Positions 52,830-64,000 of a stretch of DNA of 64,000 bases are shown here, piece by piece; position 1 is the first letter of the stretch; the number at the start of each line of letters is the position of its first letter. The DNA lies in NCBI RefSeq assembly GCF_910592395.1, contig NC_088322.1, positions 7,125,431 through 7,189,430 of the forward strand. Direction: 5' to 3'. The stretch is from Lineus longissimus. Taxonomy: Eukaryota; Nemertea; Pilidiophora; Heteronemertea; Lineidae. The position numbers and the translations under genes were made by a program. The notes under the pieces were generated by a model. That model searched no databases, was not told the origin of the DNA, and saw only the letters and a program-made list of their open reading frames with translations.

Positions 52830-55800
52830 ATGTCTGAAGGACTGGCGAGAAGTCCGAGCAAGGCCAAGCATGAGAATGATCAGCAACGACTCACTGAGTT
52901 TCAACCCCTGAGTTCTGAGGTTAAGCCATCCGGGGGATTCCTCTCTCGCCTATTGAAGAGAAGCAAAGGTATCAGCCTTATTCTAACACTTTTATCGCTA
53001 GAGTTTCAGCCCCCATTCCCTGCCACCCTAAAAAATACTCCTGAGGTCAGAATCGCTATACAACTGGTTTCAAAGCAGAAAATGATTCAGTTCCTTCATT
53101 ACCCTGAAGATGGCATTCATGTTTTGTTATTAGGAGACCTAATAAGCGACTGGAAGGCGGATATTTTCAGCTGAAAAGAAAGATCTTCGTCAGATGGTGC
53201 TGAGACTATAAATGCTGGTACTTACCTCTCTGGGCAAAAGGTGGCTTGGACAGTCTTGCCTGATCACTTCATCGTGGATGTCTGTGTGTTTCCCAAACAA
53301 ACCCCTTTCTAGGCTATCGAAGAGAAGAGAGGTGGTGTAGCACCTGGTCTTGATGAAGACTGTTCAGGTGGAAGCTGTCAGTGACAGGAGACAATGCCAA
53401 TGGCGACGATTGCTCACGTTTTTGATGGCTTTTAAAAAATTATCATCATTTAAAAAAATCATCATCTTGCACTTTTAAAGGGGGACTATAGGCAGGACCA
53501 GGGGAGCTAATTCGGCCATCTTCTGGTGACTAATATACACAGTACCCGGCTGGGTCTTGTCAGATTCAGCACTAAATATATTCCTCGTACAAGCATGATT
53601 CATTTTGAACGTACTGTGAGATGTGAGAGACCCCTATTGGCGACTTTGTGTAACTTGATCTTGCCTGCCTAACTGCTGCCTATATTGTCCCTTTAAGTAA
53701 GCTACAATATAATGTAGTCTTGTCTTGGTCATGAAGTCCTTCCCACATGACACAATTATGCTGTTGTTTTATACAGATGAGAGAAAGAGTCCAAAAAGCT
53801 CACCGTCGAAGGCATCACCGAAAAGAAGCCCAAGTCCAGGCGTCACTTTCCGAGTCGAATACAAGGATGTGGACACAGACGTGTTTGAGGCTGATGACTC
53901 GCCCAGCAGGACACCAAAGAGTGAGGGTGAGTCGTTAGGGTAGAATTTCCATTTTCAAAAAGTCTATAAAATGCAACTCGATTTTTCCCAGTGAAAACGA
54001 GCAAGAGGCCTTTGAGTTTGAGAGAGTCGTTATTTTCAAAGAAGGTCACTTCCATAATTTTTTGTTTGAATTTTGAGCTATTGTATCTTACATATCTTAA
54101 CCGTTAATAAAGTTTTATACTCTCAACTTTTTTTCATGCAATATCCTGATGATCCTCCATACTTACTAGCTGAACATTTGGACTAAGCAGATTTCTGGTC
54201 GATCACATTTTATCTCCAAGCTAAAGCACTCTTAGGTCTACAAATTAACCACAACCTTGTCCAAATCTTTATTTTTCAGATTCTGGAAGTGATGTCTCCA
54301 AGGATTCTACCCCATCAGTGGAGAGTGCGGGGTCGACTGTGCCTCAGATTAGAACCCTTTCAAATGTCCTCAGGAGGTTAGGCAGTATTCTCGACCGGAA
54401 AGGACAGGTATGTGGCTTCAAACTTTCAAAAATAATGAACCGTAGAAGATTTTTCCATGAAATATTTTGATTGAGATTTTGATCACCAATACTTTATTAA
54501 AAAAATAACTCCAAGGCACAAAAAATTTACCGTGGGAATGCTGATCCACTGTGATTATAATTTCGTTACCTTGAATTTTTCAGACTTTGCAAGCGTACCG
54601 CGACAGTGACTTCAAACAGTATTGGATGCCGGACGACACCTGCAAAGACTGCTACGAATGCGGAGATAAATTTACGACGTTTCGACGTCGACATCACTGT
54701 CGGATATGCGGCCAGATTTTTTGCAGCCGGTGCTGCAACCAGGAGGTCCCCGGCAGGATATTCGGGTACACGGGTAAGTTGGTGATAGGAGGAAACTGAG
54801 CCGTGGTGGTGTAGTGGATCAGATCTCCTACTAGCGGTGAAGAGGTCCCTGGTTCGATCCCCACTGAGACTTGTGTGAGAATCTAGGCAGGTCTCTTTGC
54901 CTCACATGCCTTACTCCACCCAGGTCTTTAAATGGGTACCAGTCCGAAATGCTCAGGTTGTAATGCTGATTGAGCAGCTCATCTGGGTTCTACTGAAAGG
55001 TGGGAAAAGGTAGAAAGTGCTTTGAGAATGTTGTACATGATATTTGATAAAGCGCTGCATAAGAACTTGGTTTTATTTTATTTTTTTATTTTTAATTCAT
55101 CAAACCTTAAGCCTGGTCTACACTTGCAAACTTCTCTGAACATACACAGCATTTTTTATTGTATTGTTTATTGTTATGGTATCAAATTACAAAACGTTGA
55201 AAATGTCTGTTCATCTTTAACTCCGAATCCTCATTTTTCCAGGTGACCTGCGCGTCTGTACTTATTGTTGCAAAGTCGTACTAAATTACGCCCAGCAGAC
55301 GGACTCGTCTGGTGACCTTCGAGCATTAAGGGAAGATCTCAAATCCCTAGCGAACATCGAGAGTGAAGGTGGGGCTTACCAGGAATTCGGACGATGGACG
55401 CCAAGTAGAAAAAGAAACACGGGACCAGATGAGGAGTGTTTAGGACCAACAAGGTATGTTCCTCTTAATACAGTAGAGCCTATCTATTGGGGACACTCTC
55501 GGGACTGACAAGTGCTGTCCTTGATAGAAAGTTGTCCTGATTAGGGTGGTCAAATTGAAAGGACACAACCAATTTGGGGACAAAGCCAGTGTCCTTTTGA
55601 GAAGGGTGTACTTCAAAATAGAGAGGTGTCCGCTAACATAGATTCCACCATCTATTCTGTTCCAGTAATTTTAAAAATGTTGGAAATTTCCTAAGACGAT
55701 GCGAAATGGCCATTTGGTCAGAGTCGGACGCAGCACGGGAACTTTGTAAAGCAAACAATGCATTGCATGCATTGAGGGTTGTGCGAGGATTTTTGCAATG

Positions 55801-58800
55801 CGATTGGCATAAATCGGGTTGACTGTGTTCACTGGTTCGTGGTGTTAATATCGAAGGGCGTATTCTATCTGTCCAGGTCTGGTAGCCTCAGCGAGCCCCT
55901 GACAAGACAGGTGACTCCGTTTGACATCACCCCCCAGTCTGAGTACAGGTCGATGGAAACCATGAATATAGAGAGGAGAATACTCACTAAGGTAGGTCAA
56001 CTATTCATACTAGCGTTACATTTATTGTTTGCTCCAAGATCAGCGTTTTCTCAAGGGACATGTAGGGTGGTACCCTTGGTATTCAGGGTAGGGTGGCTGC
56101 CTTCAAGGGACATGTAGGGTGGGGCACCCTTGGTATTCAAGGTAGGGTGGCTGCCTTCAAGGGACATGTAGGATGGGGCACCCTTGGTATTCAGGGTAGG
56201 GTGGCTGCCTTCAAGGGACATGTAGGATGGGGCACCCTTGGTATTCAAGGTAGGGTGGCTGCCTTCAAGGGACATGTAGGATGGGCACCCTTGATATTCA
56301 AGGTAGGGTGGCTGCCTTCAAGGGACATGTAGGATGGGGCACCCTTGGTATTCAAGGTAGGGTGGCTGCCTTCAAGGGACATGTAGGATGGGGCACCCTT
56401 GGTATTCAAGGTAGGGTGGCTGCCTTCAAGGGACATGTAGGATGGGGCACCCTTGGTATTCAAGGTAGGGTGGCTGCCTTCAAGGGACACATAGGATGGG
56501 GCACCCTTGGTATTCAAGGTAGGGTGGCTGCCTTCAGGGGACATGTAGGATGGGCACCCTTGATATTCAAGGTAGGGTGGCTGCCTTCAAGGGACATGTA
56601 GGATGGGGCACCCTTGGTATTCAAGGTAGGGTGGCTGCCTTCAAGGGACATGTAGGATGGGGCACCCTTGGTATTCAAGGTAGGGTGGCTGCCTTCAAGG
56701 GACATGTAGGGTGGTATTAAACTCAATTAATGCTGCAAAGTGAGGGTGGAGCAGGAACTTACCTTTAAGGAAAGGATACCACAATTGTGTAAGGACATTT
56801 TTTTTATCTAAGTTAATTTTTTCCAGGATTCGGCCCAGTTGCGAGAACTTTGGAACCAGATGCAGCAGTTGGAAGAGGGTATCCAGTTTCAGAGCCACCG
56901 TCTCCGCTTGCGCACGTACCACAATTGTTTCTCCGGGAAGGAGCTCGTTGATTGGCTAATTCAAAGAGACAAGGTCACAACACCGTAAGTAGATGTCTTA
57001 TCAGGAAATCGGTTCTTTTGGAAGAGGGTTTTTTGAAGTTTTTGAAATACTGTTGAGACAGCCATTATGATAATAAATCATTTCCTCTGTAGGGTGCAAG
57101 CGATAGCTATTGGCCAAGCTCTGCTGGACGCCAGGCTGATAACAGGTGTTAATGTTGGAGACCAATTATTCCGGGATGAATACGTGTTGTATAAAGTAAG
57201 TATAGTCATTCTTCACAAAAATATTTCCTTCAGGTGTTTGAAAAACCGGGAATTGATAAGAAAAGCGTTCGATGATGGAGTAACAAAAATGTGGAGGACA
57301 GATCCGTCATAAAATGGGCAATGTCATGAACTTCAAAACTGGCGCGTATTGCATTTTGTCAATAATTTGTCATGTTCGTTGATTTCTTGCTTCAGGCTGC
57401 CCAACGAGAGAGTCCAACACAATCGGCCACCCTGATTGAAACAATCATCGTTGAAGATGAGTTTGAGCCTAACTGGACGAAGGATATAAAACAGGAGGGA
57501 GACGACCATGGTAAGCATATCATGTTCGCCGAAATTATTTAAAAAACGAGAGAAAGTGTGTCATAAAAAATTGGGGCATTACTGCGGAGACAGTGATAAT
57601 GCATGATTGTGTGTTGGGCTATGAGTAAGACTCTCTCACCCTGCCATGCATGCAGTCTGTATGGCTGAAGTGGGCCTCGGATTGGGGGGGGGGAGTGCGC
57701 TGACTCAGTGAATATTGGTGCCAAAAAAGTGCATGCTGCTATAAAAATGAAATTGAGTTGAATTGTTTTCAGTGTAAAATACTTTTCGTAATATTTGGGA
57801 GAAAGTTAAATAGATAAAATGATATGAGAAATGTACTTGTTGCCAACCTCATTATGAAAGAAGAAGTTTTGCTCTTGTCTCATTTGAAAATGCGTCATTT
57901 TTGCTGCAGACTACTTCCGGCGAGCCAGTGGGTATTTTGAAATGACGTTGTGCATGTGTTTATCATTTCGTTCCTTTCCAATTAGTGCCACCTAGTAACT
58001 AGCCTATGACCAACTCATTGAAGAAAAGTGACCAAAGTTTTAAACATCATTTAAGGGATTTAGGCGTTCAACAGCCTACAAATGCATATAAGAATTCATC
58101 AAAGAGTAACTGTTACATGTAGGTGCTACCAACTGGAAATGTACAAACTGATCCAGGTGTTTTGTGTATGCCCCCGACCAGAAATTGATGGCATGATGTC
58201 GTGGCCGTTGGTGTTTTATCGGTGTCTGTTAACTTTAATTTCCGTCAATTACCAGACAAATGCATCCATTTAAGAATTCCATTTTGATTGGCTAATCGAG
58301 GAAGACACGAGGAAAGTTCCTTTCATTGAAAAATTGATGCGATCAGACATTCAGTCGCCAGGGCAGCCATCTTGAATTTGGTTTGCATCCATTTCGGGGA
58401 GATAACATTGTGTCTGATCTCGCCAATTTCTCCTGTCCAAATTCTTCCGTCAGAAATTTACCATGACAAAACACAGACTGTTCGTCATGCCCACAGATAA
58501 CACCCAGTCGGGGGCACATGCCACGTGTTGTGTTGCTCTTGTTTCACTATTCTTGCTTACATGTATTACGGTTTAATATCCTTTGTTGCTGAATGCTGGC
58601 CTCTTTGAATGAAAGTATTCTGTTCAAAATGCTGGATGTCGGTCCAAGCTTGCTCTTGGCCAAGTTGTTCGAAACCAAGTCAGTGTAACAAAGTCGTTAG
58701 GTCTAAACGGTCACAAAAGTTTGTTGGGATTTTCTGAGGTAACAATGTTATCTGAGATAACAATCGTTATGCCTAAAGATGTCATCTTTAGGCATAACGA

Positions 58801-61800
58801 TGAATACATGTAATATCACCAGGGATAACTTGATGGGGTTTTCAACAACTCAGCCCTGGTCTGTCAGCGATGCCTCTTTAAGGGTTGACCATAGGTACCA
58901 CCATTTTGGCTAGACCTCCAAATCCTAAAGCCATTTAAAATCTTTCCAGATGCTCATTTAAATCATGGGAGGCTGTTCTCTGGACAACAAGGAACAGACT
59001 CCACACTAGAAATTATCATTCACTAAGATAGAGTTCTAATTGCTTTAGGATTTCAAGTTCTAGCCAAAATGGTGGTACATGAACCTATGGTCAAACCTTA
59101 ATGTCTGTCCCAAATGTAAATCTATATGGTCAACTCTTAGGGCCGAATTTACAAAGGGTGTTTAGCTTAAAACAGCGTTTAATGTCTGAATAGACAGAGT
59201 CAGGGCCTTGCAGGGTTTCTTCATGAAAACCGCATTAGGCCCTGAAACTGATTATGTAGAATTTACACGCGTCTAACTCTTAAACACCATTCGTAAATTC
59301 GGCCCTTAATGTCTGTCCAGAATTTAAATCTAGATCTGGTTGCATGGTTAAAGGTGTGGTTTTATTTCTGTGCATTGTACATGTAGAATCATTCATTCAT
59401 TGTTAAAATCCATCCCATGTGTAATCTATATAATAATACTGGAAGGGGGACGAATAAAGTCACACTTAGAGGCGTTGGATTGCCTTGAAATTTTGCATGA
59501 ATTGTGGTGACACCTTACCCTGATGCAACGTCTTGGTTTTGTTCAAAAATATACTTCAGCGGAGCAGTAATGAGGGATTTTTAATCGGACACTGTCAATT
59601 CTCCTTACCACTTACAGTTGCTGTTAAATTATGCAGGGGCTTAATCAATTATCTGCACTCCCTCTGGGGTGAATAACATTACCTTTTGAACAGCTGGCTG
59701 TAGGGGGATGATTGGAACAGCCGGTATACCTGCTGACCTGCTGCACTCCCTCTGGGGTGAATAACATTACCTTTTGAACAGCTGGCTGTAGGGGGATGAT
59801 TGGAACAGCCGGTATACCTGCTGACCTGCTGAACCCAGGTTAATGTTATTTTCAATCCACGATTTCGCGGGAAATGAAATTGTAAACAAACGCATGTGTG
59901 CAGTTCAAATGTAAACAAAAATGTAATTTTGGTACTTTGGTTGCTGGACTTGGGTTTTCCCCGCAGTTAGGAGCTGGGGTCAAATTGATGGTCTATTGTT
60001 TATGGGTGCTGTTTTAATTGGAGCTAGCCCTTGATTATGAAGGAATTTTCAAATGAAGGTGACCATGGTCTGTTTATGCGCTCACCACAGCTTTCAATAC
60101 TTGATGTATCTGAAGAGGCACTCTGAACTTGGCATGGCCTTATCAAGGAGCTGCTCACGATGCTGAACTTCTAGCTTGCCTTTCGACTAAGTGCCTTGCC
60201 CGAGACATTTGGAAGCCGACACATGTGAAGGCCTATCTGAGTTCTCCTTCTTCTCCGTATAAAAAGGGGCATATTGCTGACTGAGGAACGAGGCATATTG
60301 ACATTGCCTCATCTATCGGACCAATTGATACACTTTTTATGCACACATACAGCACGCCACAGCTAGGTCCGAGTCTGTGGACAAATGGTTGGTTTAATTT
60401 GCCTCTTCAATATTGCTCCTTTGATATTGCATTAGATTTTCATTGCAATTCAATCTAATCAAGATATAGCCCATTTGAACCTGCCTGCGCCACGGGTATA
60501 ATGCTAGTTAAAAATAAACACAATGCAGTCATTATGCATGCAAATGCAATGAAAATTGGCATGCTGAAGTAAATATACACTTTGTTTATGTACCAGTCTT
60601 TACTGGCTATTTGTTGATTCAAATGTTATTTTCATAATTAAAAGTTTTCAAATTCAAGTTGAAATTTCACATTTTCACACTGAAAGAAGCCGGCCATATA
60701 ATGGTCTGTATCATTGCCAAGCTTTGGCTTTATAATCAGCTGCAAAGATATGTTATTTGTGTTGTTACCTTTACTTGGTTAGTCTATGCCATAGATCACA
60801 GGACTTCTATGACTGTTGCTGACTGTTCAAATCTAGCTTGACATTATGAACATTGTCCATTAACCATGTACAATTTGGATAGACAACGAGCTGTCTGATG
60901 ATCTTGACGTTATGTATTAAAGGGGTTTTCCTTTATTTCGATTTCGGTCTAAGATTGGTGAAACTCAAGTATATATAGTCACTCTCATTTGTGCCAGCCC
61001 TACAATAAATCCCACTACTCTTCCTTTAACTTCCTTATAGCATGTTTTATGCCATCCATGGTTAAAGACTTTTTTTACCTCTTTTAAATGATGGCTTGAT
61101 TATCTCCCCTGAACTTTAAATTCAGCAAAAAAGAATGTTTGTTTTCTAAGACGGCCAACCATAGTCATTGGTAAGTGGGTTGTTGTGGTGTTAGGTATTA
61201 AAGGAGCACACAGAGAACTAAATCATGAGCAATGGTCAGACCAACAGAATATTGGCTTAATACCGTAAACTGCCAAGATTTTGTTGGCGTTTTATTTTCA
61301 CAGATGAATATTAAACTGTGCTTTGTGAAAATAAAATTCTTGTAAAATATTTTGTATTGGAAAAAAACCAAAAGAGATTTCTTGGTCTGCCCGAATAAAA
61401 ATAATCAATCAACGGTAAAAATACATAGTAGGCATGAACATTTGTCAGTTTACCGTGGTATTCAAACAAGAAAACTGACTGCATGTATGAGACATTTCTA
61501 GTTTTTGACGAAAGAAATTCTGCCTCACTTCCGACTGTTGCTCCTCATTGGGCCATCTGTGTGCATTGTAGATCAGGCTAGATTGTCCTGCTGTTTGTTT
61601 GTAGGTGAAAATAAACATTTCTAGATGCACAGTGTTCTCTGCCAACCATTTTTCTGGGACACACACATGATTTCTAAACCGCTAGTAACCCCACTCCTCC
61701 TTAAAGATTGACTTCCACTAAAACTACACTTACCATTGTTGCATTAGAATAGATGCACACATTAATTAGAAGAAAAATTAATCAACTTGTTTTTAAGCTA

Positions 61801-63743
61801 GTGTGTTTATTTTACGTGTTTGAATGTAATGTGGAATGAACCTTGCTTTCTCTGCCCGGGTCATTCCACATTACCATGTCAAAAATTGCCCATCAAAGGA
61901 GGAGCTAAATTGTAGATGGATACTGAGGCGGTAACTAGGGTTTTTGATGAAATGACCCGTCCACCCATGTGGTATTTGGTGAGACAACCAATACCGAATG
62001 TGAGGTGTCAATTTCTATTCTAAAACACCTCTAACCTGACATATTCAAGCATTGTAGACATTTCATACCAACTCAATCGGTATGGTCATATCTCTGGAAA
62101 ATATCTGTGGTCAAAACAATGCCAATGCGTAATCCACCATAAAATGCGACATTGTATCCAAAGTGTTTCAGAATATGATTTGAAAAAAAAAACTGGAAGT
62201 CTAGTCCCTAAAAATGCTTCTTCAGGAACCCCCAATGTTATTTCTCTTCTGATTTCAGACAGTTCACTTGAAGATGATAAGATCACCACCGAGATTGAAC
62301 CGGCGGAGGTTGTCAGCGCACGCGCCGAGGAACAATCGACCTTGGCTTTCTACGACACCTTCGGCTCCACGCCACCCTCCGGTAACAGCTTCATAGAACG
62401 TCCGAAAACACTCCGGAACGTTTCTATTTCTTCTGAAAAAAGTGAGTAGCGGTCAAACGTATGTCTGGAATTGAACGTCGTAATAGACGAATTCGAAGGA
62501 GATGAATCAGCGCCAACACAAATCAAATACGCGCATCGATAATCGATTGACTTACTGTGTTTGCAGGTCTCAAGGAAGGTATGGATCCAAATATGTTGGT
62601 TCATCAGGATTCCACCGTGAGTCGTGGCATCAACGAGGACCTTCTACAAGGTATTCCACTTCTTCTTCATCGTTCGCTATGCACCCGAAGGTGATTTTCT
62701 CCAGGGAGTATTCCTCTGGCCTCCAAGGCGGCATGAGCGTTTTTGTGTGCCACTACGGTTTAGGTGCCAGATGGGTTTATTGGCCTAGTGACTTCGACTT
62801 TTGCCAGAGATAGAGTCTGTGCATGCTACTGTTCCATGTAACTTGGGGTACAGTACATTATCTCCACCTGTGGACAAAGATGACTTGTCCTCGGGTCACT
62901 ATTAAAGGGACACTTAATGCATCATCGCGTGGGAAGGTCTGCCAGTTGTATCATACGCGCCAGTCCTATGAGCTCCAGCGCTTGGGCTCACGCCCCAACC
63001 AGTAGTCAATAAAAGAATTCCTGCATGGTAAGTCGTGCCATATGACTCGGGGTACAGTACAATAAGACCATTTTTATGGACAAGTTGTGAAGCTTGGTTT
63101 GTGCATAATGCTAGCCAGACTTGTCGACTTTGCTTTGACGAGTGTGTTTCATGTTTGTAGGCGCGTTGGCAAGCAAGCGTGGTTTAGCTGCTGAGGATTA
63201 CCCCGACTGGTGGCAGACAATCAACGCAAAGCAGGAACATGGTAACAGTGTTGATTCCCTAGCGTATGAAAGATTAAGGTATGTGTTGGTAACTTAGTCT
63301 GTAAATGAAATGAAATGTACTGTAAAGCAAGACATTAGTTAGCCCAATCTGCTTCTAAACCCTTCATTTTATTTTGCAGATTTCACGGATTACCTCAGTT
63401 TATAACAAAAAAACACTTTTTCGATCGTAAAAATTTTAAGAAATTTTGTTATCAAATCAAAACGAAATTGTGACAGTGAGTTTTTTCAGAGATTTTCGCG
63501 AATAACAAGAACAGGATTTTACAGCTTCCAGTACAGTATGTTACATTTTTTTATCTTTGCAGAAAAGCCCAATATGAACACATGAGCATGTTAACAAGTC
63601 AACTGCTAAGCAACGAAGGACTGTCGCTGTCCTGGGCCGAGCTTATCCTGCAGATATCGCGGCGGATAGCAGAGATGGTCTCGCCCGATGTTAAGATGGA
63701 TGAAGATGACATGGATATAAGACAGTATGTGCAGATAAAAAAG
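52830..63743 (+). CDS. PIKFYVE: PIKfyve, N-terminal part, 13 exons in window
   Basis: Exons: 52830-52968, 53777-53926, 54280-54407, 54584-54773, 55243-55453, 55877-55991, 56827-56984, 57093-57195, 57396-57510, 62259-62441, 62567-62650, 63161-63278, 63563-63743. GT-AG and phases agree throughout (625 codons), and the gene continues beyond the window. Start ATG at 52830 gives MSEGLARSPSKAK, in a likely second exon. FYVE zinc finger at about residues 148-225: WMPD, RRRHHCRICG, CSRCCNQ, then CTYCC. DEP domain about 325-398: HRLRLRTYHNCFSGKELVDWL, then DEYVLYK. The last exon ends DDDMDIRQYVQIKK, the conserved run before the CCT-like domain. PIKfyve makes PI(3,5)P2 from PI3P on endosomes; FYVE binds PI3P. 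The CCT-like and kinase domains are not in the window. Intron 9 is 4.7 kb and full of repeats. Confidence 0.95.
53479..53692. mobile_element. TTAA-flanked MITE in PIKfyve intron 1
   Basis: TTAA at 53475-53478 and 53693-53696; inverted ends AGGGGGACTATAGGCAG and AGGGACAATATAGGCAG (17 bp, three mismatches). 214 bp, no coding content. piggyBac-like target duplication. Confidence 0.8.
54798..55095 (+). repeat. tRNA-derived SINE in PIKfyve intron 4
   Basis: The tRNA-like head has an A-box-like GGTGGTGTAGTGGATC and a B box GGTTCGATCCC (54851-54861). The body holds GGGTACCAGTCCGAAATGC. The end is typical of invertebrate SINEs, with GTGCTTTGAGAATGTTG, GATAAAGCGCTGCATAAG and a T/A-rich tail. Starts 24 bp after exon 4. 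Confidence 0.8.
55471..55650. mobile_element. pogo-like MITE, diverged copy
   Basis: Starts CAGTAGAGCCTATCTATT after TA at 55469-55470 and carries the internal segments of the 14944 and 48484 copies. The right end is mutated, so the boundary is approximate. In PIKfyve intron 5. Confidence 0.7.
56051..56717. repeat. 54-bp minisatellite in PIKfyve intron 6
   Basis: About 12 copies of a 54-bp unit containing GGGTGGCTGCCTTCAAGGGA and GGCACCCTTGGTATTCA. The unit length is a multiple of three, so both strands are open in several frames; this is an artefact of the array. Two internal units share a variant (GATGGGCACCCTTGATATT), hinting at a 5-6-unit higher-order period. Confidence 0.95.
57511..58881 (+). 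other. PIKfyve intron 9, proximal part
   Basis: Intronic; a G run at 57677-57690 and AT-rich sequence. A possible 22-nt pseudo-exon at 57910-57931 is out of phase with the next exon. Otherwise nothing coding. Confidence 0.6.
58763..58801. repeat. Perfect 19-bp palindrome, 1-nt centre
   Basis: 58763-58781 (ATCGTTATGCCTAAAGATG) is the exact reverse complement of 58783-58801. Next to it, 58746-58762 is a second palindrome (TGTTATC-TGA-GATAACA). Confidence 0.9.
58882..59097. mobile_element. TTAA-flanked MITE with long inverted ends
   Basis: TTAA at 58878-58881 and 59098-59101; ends GGGTTGACCATAGG against GGTTTGACCATAGG, continuing with CCACCATTTTGGCTAGA in both arms after a small indel. 216 bp, no coding capacity. 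Confidence 0.82.
59140..59305. mobile_element. Harbinger-like MITE with TTA duplication
   Basis: GGGCCGAATTTAC ends in inverted orientation with about 24 bp of near-identity; TTA at 59137-59139 and 59306-59308. 166 bp. TTA/TWA duplications and GGG ends fit PIF/Harbinger derivatives. The host sequence on both sides (ATGTCTGTCC...TAAATCTA) is itself a direct repeat. Confidence 0.7.
59653..59828 (+). repeat. Perfect 88-bp tandem duplication
   Basis: 59653-59740 and 59741-59828 are identical by eye, starting CTGCACTCCCTCTGGGGTG. Lack of divergence implies a recent event (or an assembly duplication). Confidence 0.92.
59829..62258 (+). other. PIKfyve intron 9, distal part
   Basis: No coding content. 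A 14-bp inverted repeat (TAATGTGGAATGA) forms a stem at 61828-61875. A dispersed-repeat fragment (CAATTTCTATTCTAAAACA) at 62010-62030 is shared with 34138-34160. Confidence 0.55.
62655..62845 (+). repeat. Dispersed repeat shared with 48083-48250
   Basis: Contains CTCCAAGGCGG-ATGAGCG, TGCCACTACGGTT and GGGTTTATTGGCCTAGTG in the same order as the copy in the BTBD9-like gene. It begins immediately after PIKfyve exon 11. Confidence 0.75.
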
Positions 63744-63837
63744 GTATTATGTCAATTTAGGCAGACACTTCGACCTTTGGAAGCAGCGTGTGTTAATACT
63801 ATTGTGACCCTGCCGATGTAAATGTATAAAGTATTTG

Positions 63838-64000
63838 GGTACAAGGGACACCGGTTTTTAGCCCTCGAGTATATCATACACTAATGTACGTGTTGCGAAG
63901 AGCCAGGAATTTTAGTTTCTTGAAAGCCACGCCGGTTCATCTAGAAATGCAATCCTGGGTTCTCCCCGGGCCCTACTACGTGGTAGCCAGCAGTGTTAAC
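63838..64000 (-). repeat. SINE-like repeat running off the window
   Basis: Matches 48290-48455 (AAGAGCCAGGAATTTTAG, GAAAGCCACGCCGGTTCAT, GGTTCTCCCCGGGCCCTA) and is truncated by the window end. PIKfyve intron 13. Confidence 0.75.

Noticed and set aside
56051-56726. Open frames on both strands in the 54-bp array
   Set aside because: Same artefact: the unit is a multiple of three without stops. The array lies in a PIKfyve intron.
57910-57931. Extra 22-nt PIKfyve exon after exon 9
   Set aside because: It has AG and GT borders, but its length shifts the frame relative to the exon at 62259, whereas direct joining of 57510 to 62259 keeps phase.

Overview
The window is nuclear DNA of an invertebrate animal, most likely marine. 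Introns are GT-AG. It carries two conserved animal genes, a C2H2 zinc-finger array and a dense mixture of animal-type transposable elements (DIRS-like, piggyBac-like, pogo-like, Harbinger-like and tRNA-derived). The motif tacatgta and palindromic dispersed repeats are common. Nothing visible fixes the phylum; lophotrochozoan or invertebrate deuterostome are guesses.

Layout. 1-10 kb: a 1.06-kb foldback element made of small A/T palindromes, a decayed intronless arylsulfatase and a 2.3-kb minisatellite with a 738-bp higher-order period. 10.5-14.3 kb: a two-exon gene model rich in SUMO-consensus motifs whose 3' continuation is broken by a stop codon and by a TTAA-flanked MITE. 14.5-17.4 kb: a 61-bp satellite containing a pogo-like MITE, a broken minus-strand gene resembling the RAG1 N-terminal zinc-binding region, and dispersed repeats. 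17.4-27.3 kb: a dead piggyBac-type transposase split first by a full-length GC-rich DIRS-like retrotransposon (gag-like ORF, RT/RNase H, tyrosine recombinase, 164-bp inverted repeats, internal complementary region) and then by a block of ~300-bp repeat units.

28.3-34.4 kb: three tandem C2H2 zinc-finger exons with matching splice-acceptor context and phase, plus decayed finger remnants. 36-42 kb: gene-poor, with a tandemly duplicated segment whose two copies differ by a TA-flanked insertion. 42.6-49.5 kb, minus strand: a complete 10-exon BTBD9-like gene (BTB, BACK, two F5/8C domains). 52.8-63.7 kb, plus strand: the first 13 coding exons of PIKfyve (FYVE and DEP present; the CCT-like and kinase parts lie beyond the window). 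The two genes are head to head about 3.3 kb apart; their introns hold MITEs, SINEs, a minisatellite and a LINE remnant.

Exon boundaries of both conserved genes were placed by splice consensus and checked by codon phase across every junction (BTBD9-like: 1,899 nt including stop; PIKfyve: 1,875 nt, 625 codons in the window). The other calls rest on motif recognition by eye; no database search was run.
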